Shown here in pieces: positions 46,988 through 54,181 of a DNA stretch of 64,000 nucleotides. Both the position numbers and the translations under genes were made by a program. Position 1 is the first letter of the stretch. The number at the start of each line of letters is the position of its first letter. The DNA is from JAICUF01 sp038250675. Its GTDB lineage: Bacteria; Gemmatimonadota; Gemmatimonadetes; Gemmatimonadales; GWC2-71-9. Below the pieces are notes generated by a model, which had not been told where the DNA came from, made no database searches, and saw nothing but the letters and a program-made list of their open reading frames with translations. The stretch covers positions 1 to 64,000 of the forward strand of contig JBBSCB010000013.1 in the NCBI GenBank assembly GCA_038250675.1, written 5' to 3'.

Positions 46988-48391
46988 GTGCGACGCTTCA
47001 TTCCCGCCCGGTCCGACCTGGCCGAACTGCTCGCGCTGGCCCTGCCCGTCATCGCCGTACAGGTCGGCATGATGCTCATGGGCGTGGTGGACTCCATCAT
47101 GGTCGGGCGGCTGTCGGCGGCGGCGCTCGCCGGCGTGGCGCTCGGCAATGTCTACTTCTTTGCGGGCGCCATCTTCGGGTCGGGCGCGCTCCTGGCGCTC
47201 GATCCTGTGGTGGCACAGGCGGTGGGTGCGCACGACGGGCCGGCAATCACTCGGGCGCTCCAGCGCGGCTTCGTGCTCGCGCTCCTTCTGGCGGTGCCGA
47301 GCTCACTGCTGCTGATGTCGGTGCGGCCGGCGCTGGCGGGGCTGGGCCAGCCGGCGGCCGTCGTTCCGATCGCGAGCGGCTACGTGTGGCGCGAGATCCC
47401 CGGCGTCGTTCCCTTCCTTGCGTTCACCGTGTTGCGCCAGACGCTGCAGGCGATGGGCCGGATGCGGGCGATCGTGGCGGCAATTGTGCTGGCCAATCTG
47501 CTCAACCTGGGACTCAACTGGGTGCTGATCTACGGGCACTGGGGAGCGCCCGCGATGGGGGCGTTCGGCTCGGCGTGGTCCAGCACCATCAGCCGGTGGG
47601 CCATGGTGGGAGTGCTGGCCGCGCTGGCGTGGCCCGACCTGCGCGGGCATCTGCTGCCGGTGGACCGCGCCGCACTGGCCTGGGGGCCGCTCGGACGGAT
47701 GCTGGCGCTCGGTGCGCCGATCGGCGCGCAGATGCAACTTGAGTTCGGCGTGTTCGGTGCGATCGGGCTCTTGATGGGCCGGCTGGGGACGATTCCGGTG
47801 GCGGCGCATCAGATCGCGCTGAACATCGCGTCGCTCACGTTCATGGTCCCGCTGGGCATTTCCGCGGCGGCGGCGGTGCTGGTGGGGCGCTCGGTGGGCC
47901 GCGGCGACGCCGGCGGCGCGCGCCGGGCCGCGCGGTCAGCGTTGGCGGTGGGCGTGGGCTTTATGACCGTGACGGCCGCGATCCTGCTGGCCCTGCCGAC
48001 CATGCTCGCCCGGGTGTACACCACGGAGGCGCCGGTGGTGGCGCTCGCAGCGTCGCTGCTGCCGATCGCGGGGGTGTTCCAGATCTTCGACGGCATCCAG
48101 GTGGTGTCGATCGGCGCGCTCCGGGGGCTGGGCGATACCCGGGCGCCGTTCGTGATGAATCTGCTCGGCTTCTGGCTGCTGGGGCTGCCGGCGAGTCTCC
48201 TGCTGGCGTTTGGTGCCGGACTGGGCGCACCAGGGCTCTGGTGGGGGCTGGTGGTGGGGCTGGCGGTGGTGGGCCTCGGCCTCCTCTACCGACTGCGCGG
48301 CCAGCTGCGGCGCGCAGTGGAGCGGGTCCGGATCGACCGGCCCGACGGCGTCAACGGCTCTCCGCCGCCTGCCGCTGTCCGAACAGTCTGA
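46988..48391 (+). CDS. MATE family multidrug/cation exporter
   Basis: A 467-residue integral membrane protein with 12 predicted helices. It begins LALALPVIAVQVGMMLMGVVDSIMVGRLS and has the second-half repeat LALGAPIGAQMQLEFGVFGAIGLLMGRLG, the internal duplication typical of MATE/NorM. MATE proteins exchange sodium or protons for toxic cations or drugs. The GTG start at 46988 lies four bases after the kinase remnant's stop; the open frame before it is a shadow. It converges on the DUF6582 gene with a 16-base gap. Confidence 0.93.
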   Translation: MRRFIPARSDLAELLALALPVIAVQVGMMLMGVVDSIMVGRLSAAALAGVALGNVYFFAGAIFGSGALLALDPVVAQAVGAHDGPAITRALQRGFVLALLLAVPSSLLLMSVRPALAGLGQPAAVVPIASGYVWREIPGVVPFLAFTVLRQTLQAMGRMRAIVAAIVLANLLNLGLNWVLIYGHWGAPAMGAFGSAWSSTISRWAMVGVLAALAWPDLRGHLLPVDRAALAWGPLGRMLALGAPIGAQMQLEFGVFGAIGLLMGRLGTIPVAAHQIALNIASLTFMVPLGISAAAAVLVGRSVGRGDAGGARRAARSALAVGVGFMTVTAAILLALPTMLARVYTTEAPVVALAASLLPIAGVFQIFDGIQVVSIGALRGLGDTRAPFVMNLLGFWLLGLPASLLLAFGAGLGAPGLWWGLVVGLAVVGLGLLYRLRGQLRRAVERVRIDRPDGVNGSPPPAAVRTV

Positions 48392-48407
48392 CCGCTCCCC
48401 TCCTCGG

Positions 48408-48692
48408 TCAATGATGCTGGGGGGTCCGGCCGAGCTCGTGCCAGCTGGACTCGGAGACATCCACGTCGTAGTGTCGGGCCGCCTTCCTGATGTTGGCGAA
48501 TGCCTGGTCCCGGTCGGCGTCGCTGACGTCCTCGACCTGGTCAAACCGGGCCAGGGCGTTGCGAACGTGGGACGCATCGGTCAGCGGCTCCTTGCGCTGC
48601 CTGGGAAAGGCAAAGACGCTGTCCGGCAGCTTCTCGTGGCTGGTCAGATCGCCATGTGTGGTATGGGGTTCCCAGGTGGTCTTGGTGCTCAT
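48408..48692 (-). CDS. DUF6582 domain protein
   Basis: A 94-residue soluble protein. KLPDSVFAFPRQRKEPLTDA and SHVRNALARFDQVEDVSDAD match the DUF6582 family, which looks like a shortened form of a phage/ligase-associated domain. The ATG at 48692 has AAGGAGG five bases upstream; the frame is open further but unlikely to be used. It is divergent from the csp promoter. Function unknown. Confidence 0.75.
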   Translation of the reverse strand: MSTKTTWEPHTTHGDLTSHEKLPDSVFAFPRQRKEPLTDASHVRNALARFDQVEDVSDADRDQAFANIRKAARHYDVDVSESSWHELGRTPQHH

Positions 48693-48810
48693 GGTTCCTC
48701 CTTGGGGCGGGGGATATGCTGCATCCCACATATTGCCCCCCGGCGGCCTGGTGACCGTGAACTGGGTCACACCCACTCCTGGCGGGCACCGCGCTCCGGT
48801 CGGTCTCCGA

Positions 48811-48839
48811 TTGACAGCGGGCGGGGCGGCTCGTAGATT
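48811..48839 (+). promoter_or_regulatory. Sigma70-type promoter of the csp gene
   Basis: TTGACA at 48811-48816, a 17-base spacer and TAGATT at 48834-48839. The -35 box is perfect. Transcription should begin near 48846, giving a leader of about 165 bases before the csp ATG. The first spacer bases match the glycosylasparaginase promoter. Confidence 0.65.
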
Positions 48840-48888
48840 TGCAGGGCTCAGGAACGCCGTTTGGCGGACCGAGAACCAGCGATTCCGG

Positions 48889-48916
48889 GGGCCTGGCGAG
48901 CGCCGGGTCCCTTTTT
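48889..48916 (+). terminator. Attenuator-like terminator in the csp leader
   Basis: GGGCCTGGCG and CGCCGGGTCCC form a stem of ten pairs with one bulge and one G-T pair, followed by TTTTT. It lies about 45 bases after the predicted start point and about 95 bases before the csp ATG, so it must be bypassed for csp expression. A smaller CGCC-GTTT-GGCG hairpin precedes it at 48855-48866. Confidence 0.55.
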
Positions 48917-49012
48917 CGTTGGCAAGCCGCGCGGGTCTCCCGCGCACCAACCTGTCGGCAGGTACGGCACCACCGGACTCCCGACATCTACATGCAGAGA
49001 GAGAGTACCGTG

Positions 49013-49225
49013 ATGCGTACCACCGGCAAGGTGAAGTGGTTCAACGACGCGAAGGGCTTTGGGTTCATCACCCCCGACGACGGCCAGAAGGATTGCTTCG
49101 TGCATCATTCGGCCATCCAGGGTCAGGGCTTCAAGTCGCTGGCCGAGGGTGAGGCGGTCGAGTTCGACATCGTGCAGGGCCAGAAGGGCCCGGCGGCGGA
49201 AAACGTGGTCAAGGTTCGCGGTTGA
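49013..49225 (+). CDS. Cold shock protein (CspA family)
   Basis: A 70-residue OB-fold nucleic-acid chaperone with both RNA-binding motifs: KGFGFI and DCFVHHSAI (RNP1/RNP2). The start is ATG at 49013 (MRTTGKVKWFN). A purine-rich GAGAGAGAG precedes it. The long leader with a promoter and terminator-like hairpin suggests regulation at the RNA level, as known for E. coli cspA. A strong hairpin follows before rpsU. Confidence 0.95.
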   Translation: MRTTGKVKWFNDAKGFGFITPDDGQKDCFVHHSAIQGQGFKSLAEGEAVEFDIVQGQKGPAAENVVKVRG

Positions 49226-49261
49226 TCCCTTCGCCCATGGCGAGGTGAGGCAAGCGTCAAG

Positions 49262-49292
49262 GCGGGGCCGCCTGAGTCCGGGGCGGCCCCGC
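49262..49292 (+). terminator. GC-rich hairpin between csp and rpsU
   Basis: GCGGGGCCGCC and GGCGGCCCCGC form an 11-base-pair stem with a nine-base loop, 36 bases after the csp stop. There is no T-run, so it is probably a partial terminator or mRNA-stabilising element that sets the csp to rpsU ratio. Confidence 0.5.
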
Positions 49293-49333
49293 TGCGTTGC
49301 TCCGGGTACTCCACACTACGAAAGCGGGACGAG

Positions 49334-49534
49334 ATGATCGAGATCAAACTGTCGGACAGCGACAGCATCGAATGGGCGCTCAAGGCCTTCAAGCGCAAGA
49401 TGCAGCGCTCGGGCATCCTGAAGGAGTTGCGCCAGAAGCGGTACTACGTCAAGCCGAGCGAGGCGCGCCAGCTGAAGTCCGCCGCGGCGCAGCGGCGCCA
49501 GCGGAAGGACGCGCGGGGGCGCGCCAGCCGCTGA
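49334..49534 (+). CDS. rpsU: 30S ribosomal protein S21
   Basis: A 66-residue basic protein with the S21 pattern: SIEWALKAFKRKMQRSGIL and RYYVKPSEARQLKSAAAQRR. S21 sits near the anti-Shine-Dalgarno region of 16S rRNA and helps initiation. GGGACGAG precedes the ATG. The TGA stop overlaps a CTG that opens the desaturase frame, indicating translational coupling. Its placement between csp and a fatty acid desaturase is unusual. Confidence 0.95.
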   Translation: MIEIKLSDSDSIEWALKAFKRKMQRSGILKELRQKRYYVKPSEARQLKSAAAQRRQRKDARGRASR

Positions 49535-50643
49535 CCGCCACGGCTGCTCCTTCCGGTAAGGTCACGTTCGCGCCTCCGCGTGAGATCGCCCAGTTCGCCG
49601 AGGAGTTGAAGCAGCGAGTCGGGGCATACTTCAGGGAACGGGGCATTTCGGAGAAGGCCAACGCCGCGATGGTCGCCAAGACGATCACGCTGCTGGCGCT
49701 CACGTTCGTGCCGTATGGCGTGATCATGAGCGGGCGGTTTTCCGCCTGGCCCATGCTCGGGCTGGCGTTTCTCATGGGTCTGGGACTGGCCGGCATCGGG
49801 TTTTCCATTTCCCACGATGCCCTGCACGGCGCGTATTCCGCGCGTCCCTGGCTCAACCGGCTCATGGGCCTGTCGTTCGATCTGTCCGGCGCCAACGGGT
49901 ACATGTGGAAGATCACGCACAACGTGATCCATCATACGTACACCAACATCGAGGGGATCGACGAGGACCTGACGGTCTCGCCGCTGCTGCGTCTCTCGCC
50001 GTCCGCGCCGCACCGCGCCGTCCATCGCTTTCAGCACATCTACGCCTTCGCCGCGTACAGTTTCTCCACGTTGTTCTGGGTATTCGTCAAGGACTACAAG
50101 TACTTCCTCCAGACCGACCTGGGGCCCTACAAGAACAAGAAGCATCCGCCGGCCGAGATCGCGACGCTCTTCGTAACCAAGCTGATCTACTACGGCTGGG
50201 CGCTGGTGCTGCCGCTCGTGCTGCTGCCGGTACCGTGGTGGCAGGTGCTCATCGGCTTCACGGTTATGCACCTGACGGCGGGATTGATTCTGGGCGTGGT
50301 GTTCCAGCTGGCCCACGTGGTCGAAGGGACCGACTATCCCGCCCCGGACCAGACCGGCATGATGGAGCATGCGTGGCTGGTGCACGAGATGGCGACGACG
50401 TCGAATTTCGGGCGGGAGAACCGGCTGCTCTGCTGGTATGTGGGCGGACTGAACTTCCAGGTGGAGCACCATCTCTTCCCGCGGACCTGCAGCATCCACT
50501 ATCCGGCGCTCAGCCCGATCGTGCAGGAGATCGCCGAGAAGTACAACATCCCGTACAACCAGCATCGGACGCTGCGCGCGGCCATCGCGTCGCACTACCG
50601 CATGCTCAAGCGGCTGGGCCGCCCCGAGGCGCAGCCGGCCTAG
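49531..50643 (+). CDS. Membrane fatty acid desaturase (acyl-lipid/front-end type), CTG start proposed
   Basis: A 370-residue integral membrane desaturase with three histidine boxes: HDALHG, HNVIHH and QVEHH. The glutamine in the third box is typical of front-end (delta-5/6) and related desaturases. The membrane topology is four helices, with YYGWALVLPLVLLPVPWW in the middle. The conserved N-terminus (SGKVTFAPPREIAQF) begins without any ATG, GTG or TTG nearby; the CTG at 49531 overlaps the rpsU stop as CTGA and is the best start. The first ATG, at about 49667, would remove about 45 conserved residues. It would introduce double bonds into membrane lipids, a typical cold response. Confidence 0.88.
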   Translation: MTATAAPSGKVTFAPPREIAQFAEELKQRVGAYFRERGISEKANAAMVAKTITLLALTFVPYGVIMSGRFSAWPMLGLAFLMGLGLAGIGFSISHDALHGAYSARPWLNRLMGLSFDLSGANGYMWKITHNVIHHTYTNIEGIDEDLTVSPLLRLSPSAPHRAVHRFQHIYAFAAYSFSTLFWVFVKDYKYFLQTDLGPYKNKKHPPAEIATLFVTKLIYYGWALVLPLVLLPVPWWQVLIGFTVMHLTAGLILGVVFQLAHVVEGTDYPAPDQTGMMEHAWLVHEMATTSNFGRENRLLCWYVGGLNFQVEHHLFPRTCSIHYPALSPIVQEIAEKYNIPYNQHRTLRAAIASHYRMLKRLGRPEAQPA

Positions 50644-50681
50644 CCGCGGCGCTCCGACCCGCGGCGCCCCGCCGCCGGCCT

Positions 50682-51848
50682 CTAGCGGCCGGCGACCATT
50701 GCGCCGACCATGTCGGCATTGGTGCGCGTCCGCTTCATGTCCACCAGCAGATCGTTCATCGCGTTGACCGGGGTCATCCCGGCGATGCGGCCGCGGATCT
50801 GGTGCGAGGCCTCGAGCGCGGGCGGTGCGAGGAGCAGCTCCTCGCGGCGGGTCGCGCTGGCCACCAGGTCGATCGCCGGAAACACCCGCCGCTCCGCCAG
50901 CTCCCGGCTCAGCACCAGCTCGCTGTTGCCGGTGCCCTTGAACTCCTCGAAAATCACCTGATCCATCTTGCTGCCCGTGTCCACGAGCGCGGTGGCGATG
51001 ATCGTGAGCGACCCGCCCCCCTGCGACTCGTCGATGCGCCGCGCGCTGCCGAGAAATCGCTTGGGTTTTTCGAGCGACTGCGCATCGAGGCCGCCGGAGA
51101 GGGTGCGGCCGGTGCCGCGCTCGACCGTGTTGTAGGCGCGCGCCAGCCGGGTGAGCGAGTCCACGATGAGCACCACGTCCTCGCCCATCTCCACCCGTCG
51201 CCGCGCCCGCTCGAGCGTGAGCTCCGCCACCGCCACGTGCCGCTGTGCCGGGTGGTCAAAGGTGGACGCCACCACTTCGCCGTAGCCCACCGCCTCCATT
51301 TCGTACACTTCCTCCGGCCGCTCATCCACCAGGAGCACCAGCAGCATCGCCTCGGGATAGTTGCGGGTGATCCCTTCGGCGATGGCCTGGAGGACCATGG
51401 TCTTGCCGGCCTTGGCCGGCGCCACGATGAGCGCGCGAGTGCCCTTGCCAAAGGGGCAGAGCAGATCGATGACCCGGTCGGTATAGTCCCGCTGGCCACC
51501 GCGGGTCAGGCCGCACTCGAGCATCAGCTGCTGGTTGGGATGGGTGGCGGTGAGCCGGGCAAATTCGCGCCGTTCGCCGACGTCCTCCGGCGGGCGGCCG
51601 CCGATCGCCGTGACCTTCTCCAGTGACGGGCTCTTGCCCTTGCCGGGGCGGCCGACCGTGCCCGCGATTTCATCGCCCGTGCGGAGTTTGTACTGCCGGA
51701 TGAGCCGTTCACCGACATGGATATCCCCCTGGGAGGGGAGATAACTCGCCTCTTTGCGGCGGAGAAAGCCGGCGCCACGGCCGGCGATTTCAAGGATTCC
51801 GAGCGACGGCTGGTCGGGTGTTGACGGGATGGTGCCTCCGGAGGTCAA
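50682..51848 (-). CDS. rho: Transcription termination factor Rho (short form)
   Basis: A 388-residue Rho. The cold-shock-like RNA-binding domain starts almost at the N-terminus (LGILEIAGRGAGFLRRKEASYLPS) and the ATPase has Walker A APAKAGKTM, Walker B DVVLIVDSLTRLARAYN and the Q/R-loop region. The Rho N-terminal helical domain is missing. The frame opens at TTG 51848 but has no ribosome binding site; a GGAGG lies just downstream, followed only by ATC. The start is therefore uncertain. It converges on the desaturase gene. A second, full-length Rho elsewhere cannot be excluded. Confidence 0.9.
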   Translation of the reverse strand: MTSGGTIPSTPDQPSLGILEIAGRGAGFLRRKEASYLPSQGDIHVGERLIRQYKLRTGDEIAGTVGRPGKGKSPSLEKVTAIGGRPPEDVGERREFARLTATHPNQQLMLECGLTRGGQRDYTDRVIDLLCPFGKGTRALIVAPAKAGKTMVLQAIAEGITRNYPEAMLLVLLVDERPEEVYEMEAVGYGEVVASTFDHPAQRHVAVAELTLERARRRVEMGEDVVLIVDSLTRLARAYNTVERGTGRTLSGGLDAQSLEKPKRFLGSARRIDESQGGGSLTIIATALVDTGSKMDQVIFEEFKGTGNSELVLSRELAERRVFPAIDLVASATRREELLLAPPALEASHQIRGRIAGMTPVNAMNDLLVDMKRTRTNADMVGAMVAGR

Positions 51849-52016
51849 TGGGGTTTGCGCTGCCGAATGGTAATGCCACCCGCGCCGGATGACACGCCCG
51901 GGTCAGCGGAGGGGCAGGTCGATCCGTCAGTCGGTATACCAGCCGTGCCGTCGGGGCCGATGGCTAGGCGGCGTGGCCGGGTCCCTACGGACGCCCCGGC
52001 GTTCAGGTTCCGCCCG

Positions 52017-52433
52017 TCAGGCGGCGGCGGCCACCGCCCGCTTGATCCGCGCGAGGATGGCGGTTAATCCCTGGGTCCGCGTCATGCCGAGCGTTTCGGA
52101 AAGACGCAACTGATCGAGGAGGTCGTCGGGGACGGCCGCGACCGCGGCGGCCGGCTCGCCATCCAGCGTCCGGATGAGCAGCGAGATGAAGCCACGGACA
52201 GTGGGCGACTCCGGTGGCACGTCCGCGTAGAGGTGCACGCGCCCGTCCTGGACCTCGGTCCAGAGGAACACGGGGGTCTGGCACTCATGCACCCGGTTGT
52301 GCCCCAGCGCCTTCTCGTCGTCGAGCCGGGCCGGAATCGGCGGCAACCGCCGCGCGTAATCCAGCAGGGTCTCCAGCCGGGTGGTGCGGTCGGCGGCCTG
52401 GAAGCGCGGGATCACGGTTGCAAGTGACGGCAT
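52017..52433 (-). CDS. sufE: SufE-like sulfur acceptor protein
   Basis: A 138-residue SufE-fold protein: RLETLLDYARRLPPIP, then HNRVHECQTPVFLWTEV with the conserved cysteine that accepts sulfur from SufS, and the C-terminal GMTRTQGLTAILARIKR. SufE stimulates SufS cysteine desulfurase in iron-sulfur assembly. ATG 52433 is chosen; a GTG-like upstream extension is not conserved. No suf operon is adjacent, so it may serve a stand-alone desulfurase. Confidence 0.85.
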   Translation of the reverse strand: MPSLATVIPRFQAADRTTRLETLLDYARRLPPIPARLDDEKALGHNRVHECQTPVFLWTEVQDGRVHLYADVPPESPTVRGFISLLIRTLDGEPAAAVAAVPDDLLDQLRLSETLGMTRTQGLTAILARIKRAVAAAA

Positions 52434-52570
52434 GTCGGAGGATACACCGGGTTCGTGGCGGGAAGAAGTCGGCCGGAATGTGACCGGGGCCACCCCCATC
52501 CCGGGGAAATGGGAGTAGGTTCCCGACCGGCCGGACACGCCGGTCGGTACCCGAGAGCAGGAGGCCCATC

Positions 52571-52744
52571 ATGAAGCTGCCTCGCAAGATACCAGAGGGC
52601 GACGATCGGTCGGACGGCCGGGGTTCGCGCGAGGATTCCTCGACCGAGCCGCGTCGGTCGCGCGACGACCGGGGCCCTCGAGAGCGGCGCCATCATGACG
52701 ATCAGAGTTATCCCGGCCCCGAGCGCCGGCTCCGCACACGCTGA
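52571..52744 (+). CDS. Small highly charged protein (57 residues)
   Basis: ATG at 52571 has GGAGG seven bases upstream, and the frame ends at TGA 52742-52744. The product (MKLPRKIPEGDDRSDGRGS, ending PGPERRLRTR) is rich in R, D, E, S and P and has no hydrophobic segment. A GC-rich hairpin follows within 14 bases. The good ribosome binding site and following hairpin argue for a real small gene. No family known to me. Confidence 0.45.
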   Translation: MKLPRKIPEGDDRSDGRGSREDSSTEPRRSRDDRGPRERRHHDDQSYPGPERRLRTR

Positions 52745-52757
52745 GCACTTCCGGGGC

Positions 52758-52778
52758 GGGGTCGGCCGCGCCGGCCCC
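52758..52778 (+). terminator. Hairpin after the small charged protein gene
   Basis: GGGGTCGGC and GCCGGCCCC pair over nine positions (one G-T) around a three-base loop, 13 bases past the stop at 52744. No T-run follows, so termination efficiency is uncertain. Confidence 0.4.
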
Positions 52779-52799
52779 GTCGCCGGTCCTTCATCCATC

Positions 52800-52839
52800 G
52801 CCGGTCCGCCGGTCCGCCGGTCCGCCGGTCCGCCGGTCC
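52800..52839. repeat. Tandem repeat of GCCGGTCC, five copies
   Basis: Five perfect head-to-tail copies of an eight-base unit between the small gene and the DUF1015 gene, with an isolated sixth copy at about 52782-52789. Such short arrays can vary in copy number by slippage. No coding function; the copies do not look like a CRISPR array. Confidence 0.9.
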
Positions 52840-52939
52840 GCTGGGCCGGGCAGCCGTGGATCTGCGCCTGACTCGCCGCTGCACCGTCCCCGTTCATTGT
52901 TTGCGGAGGAGCGAGCATTCCGATTAGGATGTGAGCGCC

Positions 52940-54181
52940 ATGCGTCTCCACCCCTTCCGTGCTTTGCGCCCCGACCCGGGTCTCGCCGACCGGGTCGCCG
53001 CCGTTCCGTACGATGTCGTTTCGCGAGCGGAGGCGGTCCAGCTCGCCGCCGGTAACCGCCACAGCTTTCTGCATGTGGGGCGATCTGATATCGATCTGCC
53101 GCCCGACACCGATCCGCACGATGACCGGATCTATGCCGCGGCGCGGTCCGCGCTCGATCGCTTCGTGGCGGAGGGCACGCTCGTGCGGGAGGGCGAGCCG
53201 GCGCTGTATGTATACCGGCTGGAGATGGACGGCCGGACGCAGACCGGCGTGGTGGGTTGCGTGCACGTCGAGGATTACGAGCGCGACGTCATCCGGAAGC
53301 ACGAAAAGACCCGGAAGGACAAGGAGGACGACCGCACGCGTCACGTGCTCACGCTCGATGCGAACGCGGAGCCGGTGTTCCTCACGTACCGCGGCACGCC
53401 GGACGTCGACCGCCTGGTGGAGCGCGCGGTGCAGCATCCGCCGCTGTACGACTTCACCGCGCGCGATGGGGTGCGCCACACGGTGTGGCGCATCGAGGAT
53501 ACCCGGCCGTGGTGTGACGCCTTTTCCGCGGTGCCGCTGGCCTACGTCGCCGATGGCCACCACCGCTCGGCAAGTGCGTGGCGGGCGGGGCGGGAGCGCC
53601 GGGCCGCCAACCCCACGCATCACGGCAACGAGGAGTACAATTGGTTCCAGGCCGTGCTCTTTCCGGCGGACCAGCTCCGGATCCTCCCGTACAACCGCGT
53701 CGTGCGGGACCTGGCCGGCCAGACGCCGGATCAGCTGCTGGCTCGGCTTCGCAGCGCGGGCACACTGCGCGACGCCACCGACCCGGTCCCGGGGGCCGCG
53801 GGCTCGTTCGGCCTCTATCTCGATGGGCACTGGCACATGCTGGAGCTCGATCCGGCGAGCATCGACCACGCCGAACCGATCGCCTCACTCGACGTGAGTC
53901 TGCTGCATGACCGGATCCTCGGACCCATGCTCGGCATTGGCGACCCGCGAACCGATGAGCGGATCGACTTCGTGGGCGGCATTCGCGGCACGGGCGAGCT
54001 GGAGCGGCGGGTGGATTCAGGCGAGATGGCGCTGGGCATCGCCATGTATCCCACGACGCTGGATCAGCTAATGGGCGTCGCCGACGCCGGACAGATCATG
54101 CCGCCCAAGAGCACCTGGTTCGAGCCCAAGCTGCGCAGCGGGCTGTTCGTCCACACGCTGGATTCGCCGGAGAGCACATGA
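52940..54181 (+). CDS. DUF1015 family protein
   Basis: A 413-residue DUF1015 protein: HPFRALRPDPGLADRVAAVP, PYDVVSRAEAV, SFLHVGRSDIDLP, then the signature YVADGHHRSASAW and YNWFQAVLFPADQLRILPYNR. The family is usually encoded next to serA and serC and is related to ParB/SerK-like serine kinases; a role in serine metabolism is plausible but not established. Start is ATG 52940; a GTG at 52931 is possible. It overlaps serA by four bases (ATGA), showing coupling. Confidence 0.9.
   Translation: MRLHPFRALRPDPGLADRVAAVPYDVVSRAEAVQLAAGNRHSFLHVGRSDIDLPPDTDPHDDRIYAAARSALDRFVAEGTLVREGEPALYVYRLEMDGRTQTGVVGCVHVEDYERDVIRKHEKTRKDKEDDRTRHVLTLDANAEPVFLTYRGTPDVDRLVERAVQHPPLYDFTARDGVRHTVWRIEDTRPWCDAFSAVPLAYVADGHHRSASAWRAGRERRAANPTHHGNEEYNWFQAVLFPADQLRILPYNRVVRDLAGQTPDQLLARLRSAGTLRDATDPVPGAAGSFGLYLDGHWHMLELDPASIDHAEPIASLDVSLLHDRILGPMLGIGDPRTDERIDFVGGIRGTGELERRVDSGEMALGIAMYPTTLDQLMGVADAGQIMPPKSTWFEPKLRSGLFVHTLDSPEST

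Noticed and set aside
52800..52839. Possible CRISPR or integration repeat
   Set aside because: Units are 8 bases with no spacers; this is a simple tandem repeat.
52412..53869. Minus-strand open frame of 485 codons over the DUF1015 gene
   Set aside because: DUF1015 is convincing on the plus strand and the antisense frame reads as low-complexity arginine/histidine sequence.
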